DNA from: Pseudoxanthomonas suwonensis J47
Lineage (GTDB): Bacteria; Pseudomonadota; Gammaproteobacteria; Xanthomonadales; Xanthomonadaceae
Direction of reading: 5' to 3'
Assembly: GCF_000513955.1 (NCBI RefSeq)
Contig: NZ_AZUZ01000001.1
Span: 110,588-174,587 of the forward strand
DNA: 64,000 bases
Numbering within the stretch: position 1 is the first letter of the stretch; each line of letters starts with the position of its first letter. The position numbers and the translations under genes were made by a program. The notes under the pieces are model-generated. The model worked only from the letters and a program-made list of their open reading frames with translations. It made no database searches and had not been told where the DNA came from. Positions 50,255 to 58,686 of this stretch are shown here, one piece after another.

Positions 50255-51124
50255 TCAACATTCCGGTGAAAATTTTTTCAGGTCGCTTGCGGCGAAGGCC
50301 CTGGCGACCTCTTCCGGCTGCTTCATCCAGGCGAAATGCCCGGCCGGGGTAAGCGGTGCGGTGGCCTCGTCGAGGTCGAGGATGCGCGCCGGTGCATCCG
50401 GCAGCTTGTCGACCAGGGCCTGCATGGATGCACGGGGCGCCAGCCAGTCGTGCGCGGGCAGCAGGCCGGTCACCGGCGCCCGCACGCGGCGCATTCCCGC
50501 TTCCAGGTCGGCCTCCAGTCCGGCGGCCGCGTAGCGGTTGCACAGGCCCACGCGCGCCCAGTCCGCGATCAGGCCGCGCGCCTCGGTGCCACCGAAACCC
50601 AGGCGGCGTCCGGGCAGCACGCCCTGGCGCCGTGCCAGCCAGGGCAGGAAGCGGAACAGCAGCGGCAGCAGCCAGCGGCGTGGCGGCGGGAAGGTGCGCC
50701 AGTACGGCGTGCCGGCGGCAATCAGCCAGAGGCCTGCGAAGGCTTCCGGGTGCTGCCCGGCGAAACAGCAGGCCAGCTGGCCGCCGAGGCTGTGCCCGCC
50801 GATCACCAGCGGCAGCGAAGCGTCGTCGGCGCGCAGGGCCTGCAGGCTGGCTGGCAGGTCCAGCGCCAGGATTTCGCGGTAACCCCAGTCCACTTCGCGC
50901 GATGGACGCAGCGAGCTGCTGCCGTTGCCGCGCCACTCATGCAGGTAGGTGGCGATGCCGTGCGCGGCCAGCGCCTCGGCGAAGGGCAGGTAGTGGCGCG
51001 CACCCACGCCCAGCGCGGGCAGCCACAGCAGTCGCGCGCGCGGCGCATCGGGCCTGCGTCCGATGAGGATCCAGCGGTGCCCGTCGGCGGCGGCGACGGA
51101 CAGTTCCGGGGCGGCGACGGTCAT
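50255..51124 (-). CDS. Alpha/beta-hydrolase
   Basis: 289 residues. The nucleophile elbow is 'GGHSLGGQLA' (Ser about residue 112), preceded by the oxyanion-hole region 'LLWLPALGVGARHYLPFAEALAAHGIATYLHEWRG'. The catalytic His is probably in 'TPAGHFAWMKQPEEVARAF' near the C-terminus. The substrate is unknown. Its ATG overlaps the thiD stop (ATGA), so it is co-translated with the thiamin gene, but no link to thiamin metabolism is proven. Confidence 0.88.
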   Translation of the reverse strand: MTVAAPELSVAAADGHRWILIGRRPDAPRARLLWLPALGVGARHYLPFAEALAAHGIATYLHEWRGNGSSSLRPSREVDWGYREILALDLPASLQALRADDASLPLVIGGHSLGGQLACCFAGQHPEAFAGLWLIAAGTPYWRTFPPPRRWLLPLLFRFLPWLARRQGVLPGRRLGFGGTEARGLIADWARVGLCNRYAAAGLEADLEAGMRRVRAPVTGLLPAHDWLAPRASMQALVDKLPDAPARILDLDEATAPLTPAGHFAWMKQPEEVARAFAASDLKKFSPEC

Positions 51125-51942
51125 CGGCCGGGCAGGGTTGCGAAGTGGTCGAGCACCACGACGTCGCCCTTGCCCGGGCGGTAGCCGCCGCGCAGCGCGG
51201 CATGCACGTAGTCGACCGCGGCCGCGCAGGCCGCACGCAGCGGCAGCCCGCGCGCCAGGTTGGCGGCCACCGCCGAGGCGAGCGTGCAGCCGGTGCCGTG
51301 CGCTTCCAGCAGCAGGCGCGGATGCGCGGTGCGCTGTTCGCCATCGGCGTCGGCAAGGATGTCGACCACCTCGCCGGTGCCGGCCAGGTGCCCGCCCTTG
51401 AGCAGCACGGCCGGCGCGCCGAGCGCGCGCAGCGCCGCGGCGGCCTGCGACATCGCGGCGAGGTCCGTGATCTTCCAGCCCAGCAGCAGCTCCGCTTCCG
51501 GCAGGTTCGGCGTGACCACCGTAGCCAGCGGCAGCAACCGCGTGCGCAGCGCCTGCAGCGCGGATTCCTCGAGCAGGCGCGCGCCGCTGGTGGCGATCAT
51601 CACCGGATCGAGCACCACCTGCGCCGGGCGGTGGCGCTCCAGCGCGCGGGCGACGGTCTCGATCACCGCGGCGCTGGCGAGCATGCCCAGCTTCACCGCG
51701 CGCACATCGAAGTCCTCGAAGCAGGCGTCGAGCTGCGCGTCGAGGAATTCCACCGGCGGCACGTGCACCGCGGTCACCCCGCGGGTGTGCTGCGCGGTCA
51801 GTGCGGCCAGCGCGGACAGGCCGTGCACGCCGTGCGCGGCGAAGGTCTTCAGGTCCGCCTGGATGCCTGCGCCGCCGCCGGAATCGGAGCCGGCGATGGT
51901 CAGGACGGAGGCGGGGCGGGTATGGGTGGCCGATGGGGTCAT
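51121..51942 (-). CDS. thiD: Hydroxymethylpyrimidine/phosphomethylpyrimidine kinase ThiD
   Basis: 273-residue ribokinase-fold enzyme that phosphorylates HMP and HMP-P for thiamin synthesis. The N-terminal 'VLTIAGSDSGGGAGIQADLKTFAAHGVHGLSALAALTAQ' binds substrate. 'KLGMLASAAVIETVARAL', 'VLDPVMIATSGARLL' and the anion-hole/base motif 'AHGTGCTLASAVAANLARG' are all present. No other thi genes are adjacent. It lies 4 bp after the SulP transporter stop. Confidence 0.96.
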   Translation of the reverse strand: MTPSATHTRPASVLTIAGSDSGGGAGIQADLKTFAAHGVHGLSALAALTAQHTRGVTAVHVPPVEFLDAQLDACFEDFDVRAVKLGMLASAAVIETVARALERHRPAQVVLDPVMIATSGARLLEESALQALRTRLLPLATVVTPNLPEAELLLGWKITDLAAMSQAAAALRALGAPAVLLKGGHLAGTGEVVDILADADGEQRTAHPRLLLEAHGTGCTLASAVAANLARGLPLRAACAAAVDYVHAALRGGYRPGKGDVVVLDHFATLPGR

Positions 51943-51946
51943 CGGC

Positions 51947-53671
51947 CTATTGTGCCTCGCCGCGCGTACCCGGCGCGTGCGCAGCCAGCGAGGCGGCCAG
52001 GCGCAGGGCGTGCTCGAAGTCGGAGGCGAAGCGCACCTGCGCGTGCAGCGCCCCGAAATCCATCTCCGCCAGCACCCGGTTGGGCTGGGCCTGCAGCCCG
52101 GATACCACCAGCACGATGCCGCGGCGCGCGCAGCGCCGCGCCAGGTTGCCCAGCGCGTGCACGCCGGAGGCGTCGATGATCGGCACCAGGCCCATGCGCA
52201 GGATCAGCACCTTCGGTGGCGCGACGAAGGTGTCCAGCAGGTTGTCCAGGCGGTTGGCCGCGCCGAAGAACAGCGGGCCGCTGATCCGGTACACCTCCAC
52301 GCCCGGCGGCAGGCGCTCGCGCTGCTGTTCGTCGGCGCGGCGCGGATCGTCGGGGGCGAGTTCGTCGTCCGCTGCGCGGATGCCGGCGCTGATCTCCACG
52401 CTCTCGGCCATGCGGTACATGAAGACCACCGTGGCGATGGCCAGGCCGACCTGGATCGCCACGGTCAGGTCGAAGAACACGGTCAGGCCGAAGGTCGCCA
52501 GCAGCACGATGCGGTCGCCCCACGGCGCCGACAGGGTGTGGCGGAAATGCTGGTACTCGCTCATGTTCCAGGCCACCACCAGCAGCACCGCGGCCAGCGC
52601 CGGCAGCGGCACGTGGCCCATCAGCGGTGCCAGCACCAGCATGAACACCAGCAGGAACAGCGCGTGCAGCATGCCCGCCACCGGCGAGCGCGCGCCGGCG
52701 CGGATGTTGGTGGCCGTGCGCGCGATCGCGCCGGTGGCCGGCAGCCCGCCGAACAGCGCCGAGCCGACGTTGGCCACGCCCTGCGCGACCAGTTCGCCGT
52801 TGGAGCGGTGGCGGCCGCCGGTCATGCCATCGGCCACCACCGCCGACAGCAGCGATTCCACGCCGGCGAGGAAGGCGATGGTGAACGAACTGGGCAGCAG
52901 CTCCATCGTGCGCTCGAACGGGATGCGCGGGATCTCGAACGCCGGCAGCGCCGAGGGCAGCTCGCCGAAGCGCGAGCCGATGGTGTCGACCGGCATTCCG
53001 AATGCCAGCGCCGCCGCGGTGCAGGCGAGCAGCGCGAGCAGGAAGCCCGGCCAGTTCGGCCGCCAGCGGCGCTGCACGACGATCACCGCCAGGCCCAGCA
53101 CGGTCAGCGCCACCGTCGCCGGTTGCGTGGTGGCCAGGTGTTCGAGGTAGGCGCTCCAGCGCGGGATGAACTCCGCCGGCACCGCGTCCATGCGCAGGCC
53201 CAGTGCGTCCTTGACCTGGCTGGAGAAGATGCTGACCGCGATGCCGGCGGTGAAGCCGGTGATCACCGGTTGCGGCATGTACTTCATCAACGTGCCCAGG
53301 CGCAGCAGGCCGGCGGCGATCAGCATCAGCCCCGCCAGCAGGGTGCACAGCACCAGTCCTCCGAAACCGAATTTCCCGATCACCACGAAGACCACGGGGA
53401 TGAAGGCCGCGGTCGGCCCGCCGATCTGCACCCGCGAACCGCCCAGCGCCGAGACCAGGAAGCCGGCGACGATCGCCGTGTGCAGGCCTTTCTCCGGCGT
53501 GGTGCCGCTGGCGATCGCCAAGGCCATGGCCAGCGGCAGGGCCACGATGGCCACGGTGAGGCCGGCCACCGCGTCGGCGCGCAGGTCGTTCCAGCCGTAG
53601 CCCTCGCGCAGGGCGGTGTGGAGCTTGGGTACGAACTGCGACAGGTACTGGCGTACGTCGGTGCTCGCCAT
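51947..53671 (-). CDS. SulP/SLC26 family anion transporter with STAS domain
   Basis: 574 residues. The N-terminal transporter part has about 12-14 helices and begins '[50 protein letters not shown]', the SulP signature, with 'GGSRVQIGGPTAAFIPV'. The cytosolic C-terminal STAS domain (about 440-560) includes 'VEVYRISGPLFFGAANRLDNLLDTF' and 'LRMGLVPIIDASGVHAL'. It moves sulfate, bicarbonate or dicarboxylates; the sequence does not decide which. Same strand as, and close to, thiD and the DUF1275 gene. Confidence 0.94.
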   Translation of the reverse strand: MASTDVRQYLSQFVPKLHTALREGYGWNDLRADAVAGLTVAIVALPLAMALAIASGTTPEKGLHTAIVAGFLVSALGGSRVQIGGPTAAFIPVVFVVIGKFGFGGLVLCTLLAGLMLIAAGLLRLGTLMKYMPQPVITGFTAGIAVSIFSSQVKDALGLRMDAVPAEFIPRWSAYLEHLATTQPATVALTVLGLAVIVVQRRWRPNWPGFLLALLACTAAALAFGMPVDTIGSRFGELPSALPAFEIPRIPFERTMELLPSSFTIAFLAGVESLLSAVVADGMTGGRHRSNGELVAQGVANVGSALFGGLPATGAIARTATNIRAGARSPVAGMLHALFLLVFMLVLAPLMGHVPLPALAAVLLVVAWNMSEYQHFRHTLSAPWGDRIVLLATFGLTVFFDLTVAIQVGLAIATVVFMYRMAESVEISAGIRAADDELAPDDPRRADEQQRERLPPGVEVYRISGPLFFGAANRLDNLLDTFVAPPKVLILRMGLVPIIDASGVHALGNLARRCARRGIVLVVSGLQAQPNRVLAEMDFGALHAQVRFASDFEHALRLAASLAAHAPGTRGEAQ

Positions 53672-53686
53672 CGGCTCCCCCGGAGG

Positions 53687-54406
53687 TCAGCGTGGTTGCA
53701 GCGGTTCCCGTGCGCGGTCCCGCGCGGCCGGCTTCGGGCGCGACCGGCGCATCGTCCAGTTGCGGTAGAGGACGTAGCCGATGCCGGCCAGGCCGGTGAG
53801 CGCGGCCGGGACCAGCAGTGCCTTGTAATGCCAGGCGCGGAACGCCCAGGCCCCGAGGATGCCGCCGCCGAGGAAACCGCTGATGATCAGCCCGCTCAGG
53901 GTGAGGCGGCGCATCGGCAAGGGCATGCCGCGCAGCAGATGGCCCAGGCCGATGCCCAGGTCGGTGAACATGCCGGTGAGGTGGGTGGTGCGCACGATCG
54001 CGCCGCTGTACGTGGTCACCATCGCGTTCTGCAGGCCGCAGGCGGTGGACGCCAGCAGCGCGCCGAGGATCTGCCGGTTCTCGAACATCGGTACCGAGCC
54101 GGCCAGCAGCAGCGCTTCGATGGAAAGCACCACGCCGTAGCGGCGGCCCAGGCGCAGGGTGCTGTCCTGGATGATGAGGCCGCTGAGCGTCGCGCCCAGG
54201 CTGAAGGCGATCAGCACCGCCCAGAGATGGCCGACTGAACGCCAGTTGCCGCTGGCCAGGGATGCGCCGAGCAGGCTGGTGGTGCCGGTGAGGTGGCTGA
54301 CCGCCTGGTGCTCGAAGCCGAGGTAGCCGATCACGTTGACCATGCCGGCGATGCACGCCAGCGTCACCGCGCCGACCCAGACCCAGCGAGGCAGCTGCAC
54401 GCCCAT
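53687..54406 (-). CDS. DUF1275 (YoaK-like) membrane protein
   Basis: 239 residues with six to seven membrane helices. 'LACIAGMVNVIGYLGFEHQAVSHLTGTTSLLGASL', 'STACGLQNAMVTTYSGAIVRTTHLTGMFTDLGIGLGHLL' and 'LSGLIISGFLGGGILGAWAF' are the conserved DUF1275 segments. A basic tail follows the last helix. Function unknown. It begins 2 bp after the XRE regulator gene and ends 15 bp before SulP, so these may form one transcription unit. Confidence 0.9.
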   Translation of the reverse strand: MGVQLPRWVWVGAVTLACIAGMVNVIGYLGFEHQAVSHLTGTTSLLGASLASGNWRSVGHLWAVLIAFSLGATLSGLIIQDSTLRLGRRYGVVLSIEALLLAGSVPMFENRQILGALLASTACGLQNAMVTTYSGAIVRTTHLTGMFTDLGIGLGHLLRGMPLPMRRLTLSGLIISGFLGGGILGAWAFRAWHYKALLVPAALTGLAGIGYVLYRNWTMRRSRPKPAARDRAREPLQPR

Positions 54407-54408
54407 GG

Positions 54409-54663
54409 TCAGCGACCGGCCTCCTTGAGGCGCACGCCGCGGCCTTCGCCGCGGCTGGGCTGGCCCGGGCCGATCAGTTCGATGCCGGCGGCGTCGAGCG
54501 CGTCGACCACCTTCATCAGCGTGTCCACGACGCCGCGCACGGTGCCTTCGCTGGCTTCCATGCGCTGGATCGTCGGCAGCGACACGCCCGCCAGCGCGGC
54601 CAGCTGGCGCTGGTCGATGCCGAGCAGGGCGCGGGCGGCGCGTAACTGGGCAGCGGTAAGCAT
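54409..54663 (-). CDS. XRE-family transcriptional regulator
   Basis: 84 residues. The HTH 'LTAAQLRAARALLGIDQRQLAALAGVSLPTIQRMEASEGTVRG' fills the first half; 'VDTLMKVVDALDAAGIELI' is the usual second part of this short XRE type. The ATG at 54663 begins the domain. It is directly upstream of the DUF1275 gene (2-bp gap) and may control it. Confidence 0.9.
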   Translation of the reverse strand: MLTAAQLRAARALLGIDQRQLAALAGVSLPTIQRMEASEGTVRGVVDTLMKVVDALDAAGIELIGPGQPSRGEGRGVRLKEAGR

Positions 54664-54774
54664 GGTGGGGATTGTCCCCCTCCAGCCATGGGTATGCAAG
54701 TTTGAGGCGTGGCTTGTGATGTTTTGAACATCATGCGCCGTGCCCAAGCGGGCATCGGGGCGCGGCCGGGTTGT

Positions 54775-54893
54775 CACCCCCTCACCTCGGCCCCCGCTCC
54801 GCACCCCGCCCCCGTCCATGGGACGCGGGCGTTCCACGGCATGCGCGCCCGTGGCGCGCAAACATCCCGCCTCACCCCGGTGGGAGAGGGGGG
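54775..54893. repeat. CCCTCTCCC-type repeat remnants
   Basis: C-rich tract CCCCTCACCTCGGCCCCCGC at 54777-54796 and a block CTCACCCCGGTGGGAGAGGG at 54871-54890, immediately before the phoH stop on the opposite strand; related to the other blocks of this family. The 235-bp gap holds no gene. Confidence 0.6.
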
Positions 54894-54898
54894 GCTGC

Positions 54899-56299
54899 TC
54901 AGAGCACCTCGGAGGCGAAGTCGGCCAGGCGCGAGCGTTCGCCGCGGCGCAGGGTGATGTGCGCGCTGTGCGGCCAGTTCTTGAAGCGGTCGACCGCGTA
55001 GGTCAGGCCCGAGGTGGTCTCGGTCAGGTACGGGGTGTCGATCTGCTCCACGTTGCCCAGGCACACGATCTTGGTGCCGGGGCCGGCGCGGGTGATCAGC
55101 GTCTTCATCTGCTTCGGCGTGAGGTTCTGCGCCTCGTCGAGGATCAGGTAGCGCGAGAGGAAGGTGCGGCCGCGCATGAAGTTCATCGAGCGGATCTTGA
55201 TCCGCGAGGCGAGCAGGTCGTTGGTCGCCGCACGCCCCCAGGCGCCGCCTTCCTGGTTGTGGGTGAGCACTTCCAGGTTGTCGGTGAGCGCGCCCATCCA
55301 CGGCGTCATCTTTTCCTCCTCGGTGCCGGGCAGGAAGCCGATGTCCTCGCCGACGCTGACCGTGGCGCGGGTCATGATGATCTCGCGGTAGCGCTGCTGG
55401 TCCATGGTCTGGGCCAGGCCGGCGGCCAGCGCCAGCAGGGTCTTGCCGGTGCCGGCGGTGCCGAGCAGGGTGACGAAGTCGATCTCCGGGTCCATCAGCG
55501 CGTTGAGCGCGAAGTTCTGCTCGCGGTTGCGCGCGGTGATGCCCCACACCGCGTGCTGTCCGCCGCGGAAGTCGTCGACCAGCGACAGGGTGGCCTTGCC
55601 GTCCTCCACGCGGGTGACGCGCAGTTCGACGTCGTCCTCGCCGGGCAGGTACAGGAACTGGTTCGGATACCAGTCCTCGTCCTCGCGCAAGGCCACCTCG
55701 TAGCTGGTGCGGCCGCGGTCGGACCAGGAGCGCAGGTCGTCGCCGTGGCGCTTCCAGAAGTCTTCCGACAGCTCGGTGGCGCCGGTGAACAGCAGGCTGA
55801 AGTCGTCGAGCGCGCGGTCGTTCTCGTAGTCCTCCGACACGATGCCCGCGATCGCCGCCTTGATCCGCAGGTTGATGTCCTTGGACACGAACACCACCGG
55901 GATCTCCGGCGGGGTCTGCTCCTTCAGCGCGAGGATCGCGCCGAGGATGGCGTTGTCCGGGATCACCGCGCCGAAGCTCTTGCCGGCCTCGAAGTGGTCG
56001 GTCTGGAAGCGCAGCACGCCGCCGCTCTGCCGCCCGCGCAGCTGCACGCCCTGGGGCTGCTGCAGCGGGATGCCGTCGGCCATCCGCTCCAGGCCGGAGG
56101 CTTCGACCAGCTCGTTGAGGAAACGGCTGACCTGGCGCGCGTTGCGGCTCGCCTCGGACGTGCCTTTCTTGGCGTTGTCGAGTTCCTCGATGACCTGCAT
56201 CGGCAGGTAGATGTCGTGCTCCTCGAACTTGAACAGCGCGGTGGGATCGTGCATCAGCACGTTGGTATCCAGCACGTAGATGCGCTTGCCTCGGGTCAT
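54899..56299 (-). CDS. PIN-PhoH (PhoH2/YlaK-like) ATPase-ribonuclease
   Basis: 466 residues. An N-terminal PIN domain (about 5-150) has acidic metal ligands in 'YVLDTNVLMHDPTALFKF' and 'VIEELDNAKKG'. The C-terminal PhoH domain has Walker A 'GTAGTGKTLLALAAGL' and Walker B 'YLILDEAQNLTPKQMKTL'. PIN-PhoH proteins are ATP-dependent RNA helicase-nucleases in other bacteria. Here it is a single gene, and no antitoxin-like gene (as in mycobacterial PhoAT-PhoH2) precedes it. Confidence 0.95.
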   Translation of the reverse strand: MTRGKRIYVLDTNVLMHDPTALFKFEEHDIYLPMQVIEELDNAKKGTSEASRNARQVSRFLNELVEASGLERMADGIPLQQPQGVQLRGRQSGGVLRFQTDHFEAGKSFGAVIPDNAILGAILALKEQTPPEIPVVFVSKDINLRIKAAIAGIVSEDYENDRALDDFSLLFTGATELSEDFWKRHGDDLRSWSDRGRTSYEVALREDEDWYPNQFLYLPGEDDVELRVTRVEDGKATLSLVDDFRGGQHAVWGITARNREQNFALNALMDPEIDFVTLLGTAGTGKTLLALAAGLAQTMDQQRYREIIMTRATVSVGEDIGFLPGTEEEKMTPWMGALTDNLEVLTHNQEGGAWGRAATNDLLASRIKIRSMNFMRGRTFLSRYLILDEAQNLTPKQMKTLITRAGPGTKIVCLGNVEQIDTPYLTETTSGLTYAVDRFKNWPHSAHITLRRGERSRLADFASEVL

Positions 56300-56423
56300 C
56301 GTGGCTTCCTGGTGGGAGGGGCGGCGGCGGGCACGGCGTGCGCGTTGCGCACGGAGGCCGGACAGGGGCGCGCCGTCGCGGCCTGCGGGGCAGGACGACG
56401 GCGGGAAGTGGCGGCGTTGGCGG

Positions 56424-56900
56424 TCACTGCGTGGCTTCGGCCTTCAGTGCGTCGAGCACGGCCTGGGCATGGCCGGGAACCTTGACCCCGCGCCATTCGC
56501 GGGCGATGCGCCCGTCGGGAGAAATCAGGAAGGTGCTGCGGACCACGCCCAGCACCTTGCGCCCGTACATGTTCTTCTCGTGGATCACGTCGAAGGCGCG
56601 GCACAGCGCCTCGTCGGCGTCGCTGACCAGCGGGAACCGGAAGCCCTGCTTCGCGCAGAAGTTGTCGTGCGACTTAACCGAGTCGCGCGACACGCCCAGC
56701 ACATCGGCGCCGAGTTCCTCGAACTGCGGCAGCAGCGCGTTGAAGTCCAGGCCCTCGGTGGTGCAGCCGGGCGTGCTGTCCTTCGGGTAGAAGTACAGCA
56801 CCAGCCAGCGGCCCTTGTAGTCGGCGAGGGTGGCGGTGCGGCCGCCGGACAGGGCCAGCGGCAGCTTGAGCGTGGCGCGGTCGAGCCTGGCGGTACTCAT
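56424..56900 (-). CDS. bcp: Thioredoxin-dependent peroxiredoxin PrxQ/Bcp
   Basis: 158 residues. The peroxidatic Cys46 is in 'PKDSTPGCTTE'. The position five residues later is not Cys; instead Cys82 ('NFCAKQGF') is 36 residues on, the arrangement known for the Xanthomonas-type PrxQ with resolving Cys on helix 3. 'WLVLYFYPKD', 'GVSRDSVKSH' and 'RSTFLISPDGRI' are family segments. The ATG overlaps the stop of a 40-aa peptide gene (ATGA), which itself follows gcvR. The gcvR-bcp neighbourhood is conserved with E. coli. Confidence 0.96.
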   Translation of the reverse strand: MSTARLDRATLKLPLALSGGRTATLADYKGRWLVLYFYPKDSTPGCTTEGLDFNALLPQFEELGADVLGVSRDSVKSHDNFCAKQGFRFPLVSDADEALCRAFDVIHEKNMYGRKVLGVVRSTFLISPDGRIAREWRGVKVPGHAQAVLDALKAEATQ

Positions 56901-57019
56901 GCGTTGCCGGCCTCCCGGCGTTCCGCCTCCAGGGCGTCCACCCGCTTCTTCAGGCTGGCCACTTCCTTCTGCTGGGCCGCGAAGAGTGCAAGGGCGATGA
57001 AGAACAGGACGAATTCCAA
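56897..57019 (-). CDS. 40-residue membrane peptide with coiled coil
   Basis: Small gene with a TTG start at 57019 and AGGAGG five bases upstream. An N-terminal hydrophobic helix ('EFVLFFIALALFAA') is followed by a charged heptad-like segment ('QQKEVASLKKRVDALEAERR'). Its TGA overlaps the ATG of bcp by ATGA, implying coupled translation. The gcvR stop is 15 bp upstream. No family is known to me, but strong ribosome binding, overlap and a sensible topology support it being real. Confidence 0.65.
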   Translation of the reverse strand: MEFVLFFIALALFAAQQKEVASLKKRVDALEAERREAGNA

Positions 57020-57034
57020 CGAGGCCTCCTGCGG

Positions 57035-57610
57035 TCAGAACTTCATCGGGTCCATGATGGCGTCGAGGTTCAGGTGGTCGCAGAACTCGAGGAAATCGTC
57101 GCGCAGCGCGGCGATGTGCATGTTCGCCGGCACGCCGATGGTCACCTGCGCCGAGAACATCTCCGCGCCGGTCTGCATGGCGCGGTAGCGGGTGCTCTGC
57201 AGGTTCTCGATGGTGATGCCCTGGCGGTCGAAGAAGTCCGCCAGCTGGAACAGGATGCCCGGCTTGTCCGCCGCCACCACCTCGACGATGTAGGGCAGCA
57301 GGTTGGATTGCACCTGCTTGGCGGCGGTGCGGTACCAGTTGAGCTTGAGGCCTTCCTCGCGTTCGAGGCGGCCGAGCATGGTTTCCAGCTTCGCCACCGC
57401 GTCCCACGAACCGGTGGCCAGCGCCGTCATCGACACGTCGCGGCCGACCGTGGCCAGGCGCGCGTCGACGAGGTTGCAGCCGCTGTCGGCGATGCGCCGC
57501 GTCACCGCCAGCAGCGGCGACTCCGGATGCGTCGTGTAGGCGTTGATCAGGAGGTGGTTCTCGTTCGGCGAGGGCCGGGGCGGGGTGTCGGTCAAGTCGG
57601 CTTCCGGCAT
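57035..57610 (-). CDS. gcvR: Glycine cleavage system repressor GcvR (two ACT domains)
   Basis: 191 residues. The first ACT domain covers about 17-90 ('NAYTTHPESPLLAVTRRIADSGCNLVDARLATVGRDVSM'), the second about 107-185 ('IVEVVAADKPGILFQLADFFDRQGITIENLQSTRY ... FSAQVTIGVPANMHIAALRDDFLEFCDHLNLDAIMDP'). In E. coli GcvR binds glycine and inhibits GcvA. The start at 57610 was chosen because the conserved region follows and a promoter precedes it; the longer frame upstream runs through dapA. Divergent from dapA. Confidence 0.93.
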   Translation of the reverse strand: MPEADLTDTPPRPSPNENHLLINAYTTHPESPLLAVTRRIADSGCNLVDARLATVGRDVSMTALATGSWDAVAKLETMLGRLEREEGLKLNWYRTAAKQVQSNLLPYIVEVVAADKPGILFQLADFFDRQGITIENLQSTRYRAMQTGAEMFSAQVTIGVPANMHIAALRDDFLEFCDHLNLDAIMDPMKF

Positions 57611-57661
57611 TGTGTTGCTTAGGCTGAATGGCGGGCCGCGGAGGGCCTGTGCCTCGTGGGC

Positions 57662-57698
57662 AGCATACTTGCCCGTGCTTTCGGGCCGCAAGTATGAT
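57662..57698. promoter_or_regulatory. Overlapping divergent promoters of gcvR and dapA within an inverted repeat
   Basis: Plus strand: TTGCCC (57669-57674) - 18 bp - TATGAT (57693-57698) for dapA. Minus strand: TTGCGG (57691-57686) - 18 bp - TATGCT (57667-57662) for gcvR. The two share an inverted repeat CATACTTGC - 15 bp - GCAAGTATG (57664-57696), so each -35 lies beside the other's -10. Confidence 0.65.
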
Positions 57699-57757
57699 CG
57701 GGCTCCCGAAAAGCGGCCCGCGCCACGCGCCAGCCGCCGAAACCAGAGCGGAACGCT

Positions 57758-58669
57758 TTGCACCCCACCGGCCTGATCACCGCGCTTGCGACCCCGTTCG
57801 AGGTGTCCGGCGCGCCCGACCTCGATGCCTGGCGCCGGCTGCTGGAATGGCAGCTGGCCGCCGGCGTCCAGGGCCTGGTCGTGGCCGGTTCCACGGGCGA
57901 GGCGGCGATGCTCTCGGATGACGAATACGACACCCTGCTGCAGGTGGCGGTGGAAACCGTCGCCGGACGGGTGCCGGTGCTGGCCGGCACCGGGCAGCAG
58001 GGCACCGCGCACACCGTCGCCCGGACCCGCCGCGCCGCGGCCGCCGGCGCCGATGCCGCGCTGGTGGTGGTGCCGCCGTACGTGCGCCCGACCCAGGCCG
58101 GCATGCTGGCGCACTTCCGCGCCGTCGCCGACCAGGGCGGACTGCCGGTGGTGCTCTACAACGTCCCCGGCCGCACCGGTTCGGACCTGCTGCCGGAAAC
58201 CGTGGCCGGGCTGGCCGCGCACGGCAACATCGTCGGCATCAAGGAAGCGGTGGCCGATCCGGCGCGGGTCGAGGCGCTGGTCGCGCTGCGCGCGCCGGGA
58301 TTCGCCGTGCTTGGCGGAGACGACGCCAGCGCCGCGCGCTCGATGCTGGCCGGCATGGACGGCCTGGTGTCGGTCGGCTCCAACGTCGCCCCGTCGGCCT
58401 ACCGCCACCTGTGCGACCTGGCCCGCGCCGGCGATGCCGCCAATGCCGCGCTGGCGTGGGATGCGCGCCTTGCGCCGCTGCATGCATTCTGCGGCGTCGA
58501 GCCGAACCCGACCCCGGTCAAGGCGCTGCTGCAGCGCCTCGGCTACGGCCATGGCCCGCGCCTGCCGCTGCTGCCGCTGTCGGCGCAGCACCACGAGCAG
58601 GCCGCGCGTATCGTGGCGCTGGTACGCGAACTCGAAGCACACCACGGCCGCGAACCGCTCGCGGCCTGA
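57758..58669 (+). CDS. dapA: 4-hydroxy-tetrahydrodipicolinate synthase
   Basis: 303 residues, TIM-barrel class I aldolase for lysine/meso-DAP synthesis (pyruvate + aspartate semialdehyde). '[14 protein letters not shown]' opens the barrel; '[12 protein letters not shown]', catalytic Tyr in '[19 protein letters not shown]' and Schiff-base Lys in '[15 protein letters not shown]' are present. The only reasonable start is TTG at 57758, with GGAAC upstream; no ATG or GTG is well placed. A BamC-like lipoprotein gene follows 17 bp later. Confidence 0.95.
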   Translation: MHPTGLITALATPFEVSGAPDLDAWRRLLEWQLAAGVQGLVVAGSTGEAAMLSDDEYDTLLQVAVETVAGRVPVLAGTGQQGTAHTVARTRRAAAAGADAALVVVPPYVRPTQAGMLAHFRAVADQGGLPVVLYNVPGRTGSDLLPETVAGLAAHGNIVGIKEAVADPARVEALVALRAPGFAVLGGDDASAARSMLAGMDGLVSVGSNVAPSAYRHLCDLARAGDAANAALAWDARLAPLHAFCGVEPNPTPVKALLQRLGYGHGPRLPLLPLSAQHHEQAARIVALVRELEAHHGREPLAA

Positions 58670-58686
58670 CCCATCAACGGAGAGCT

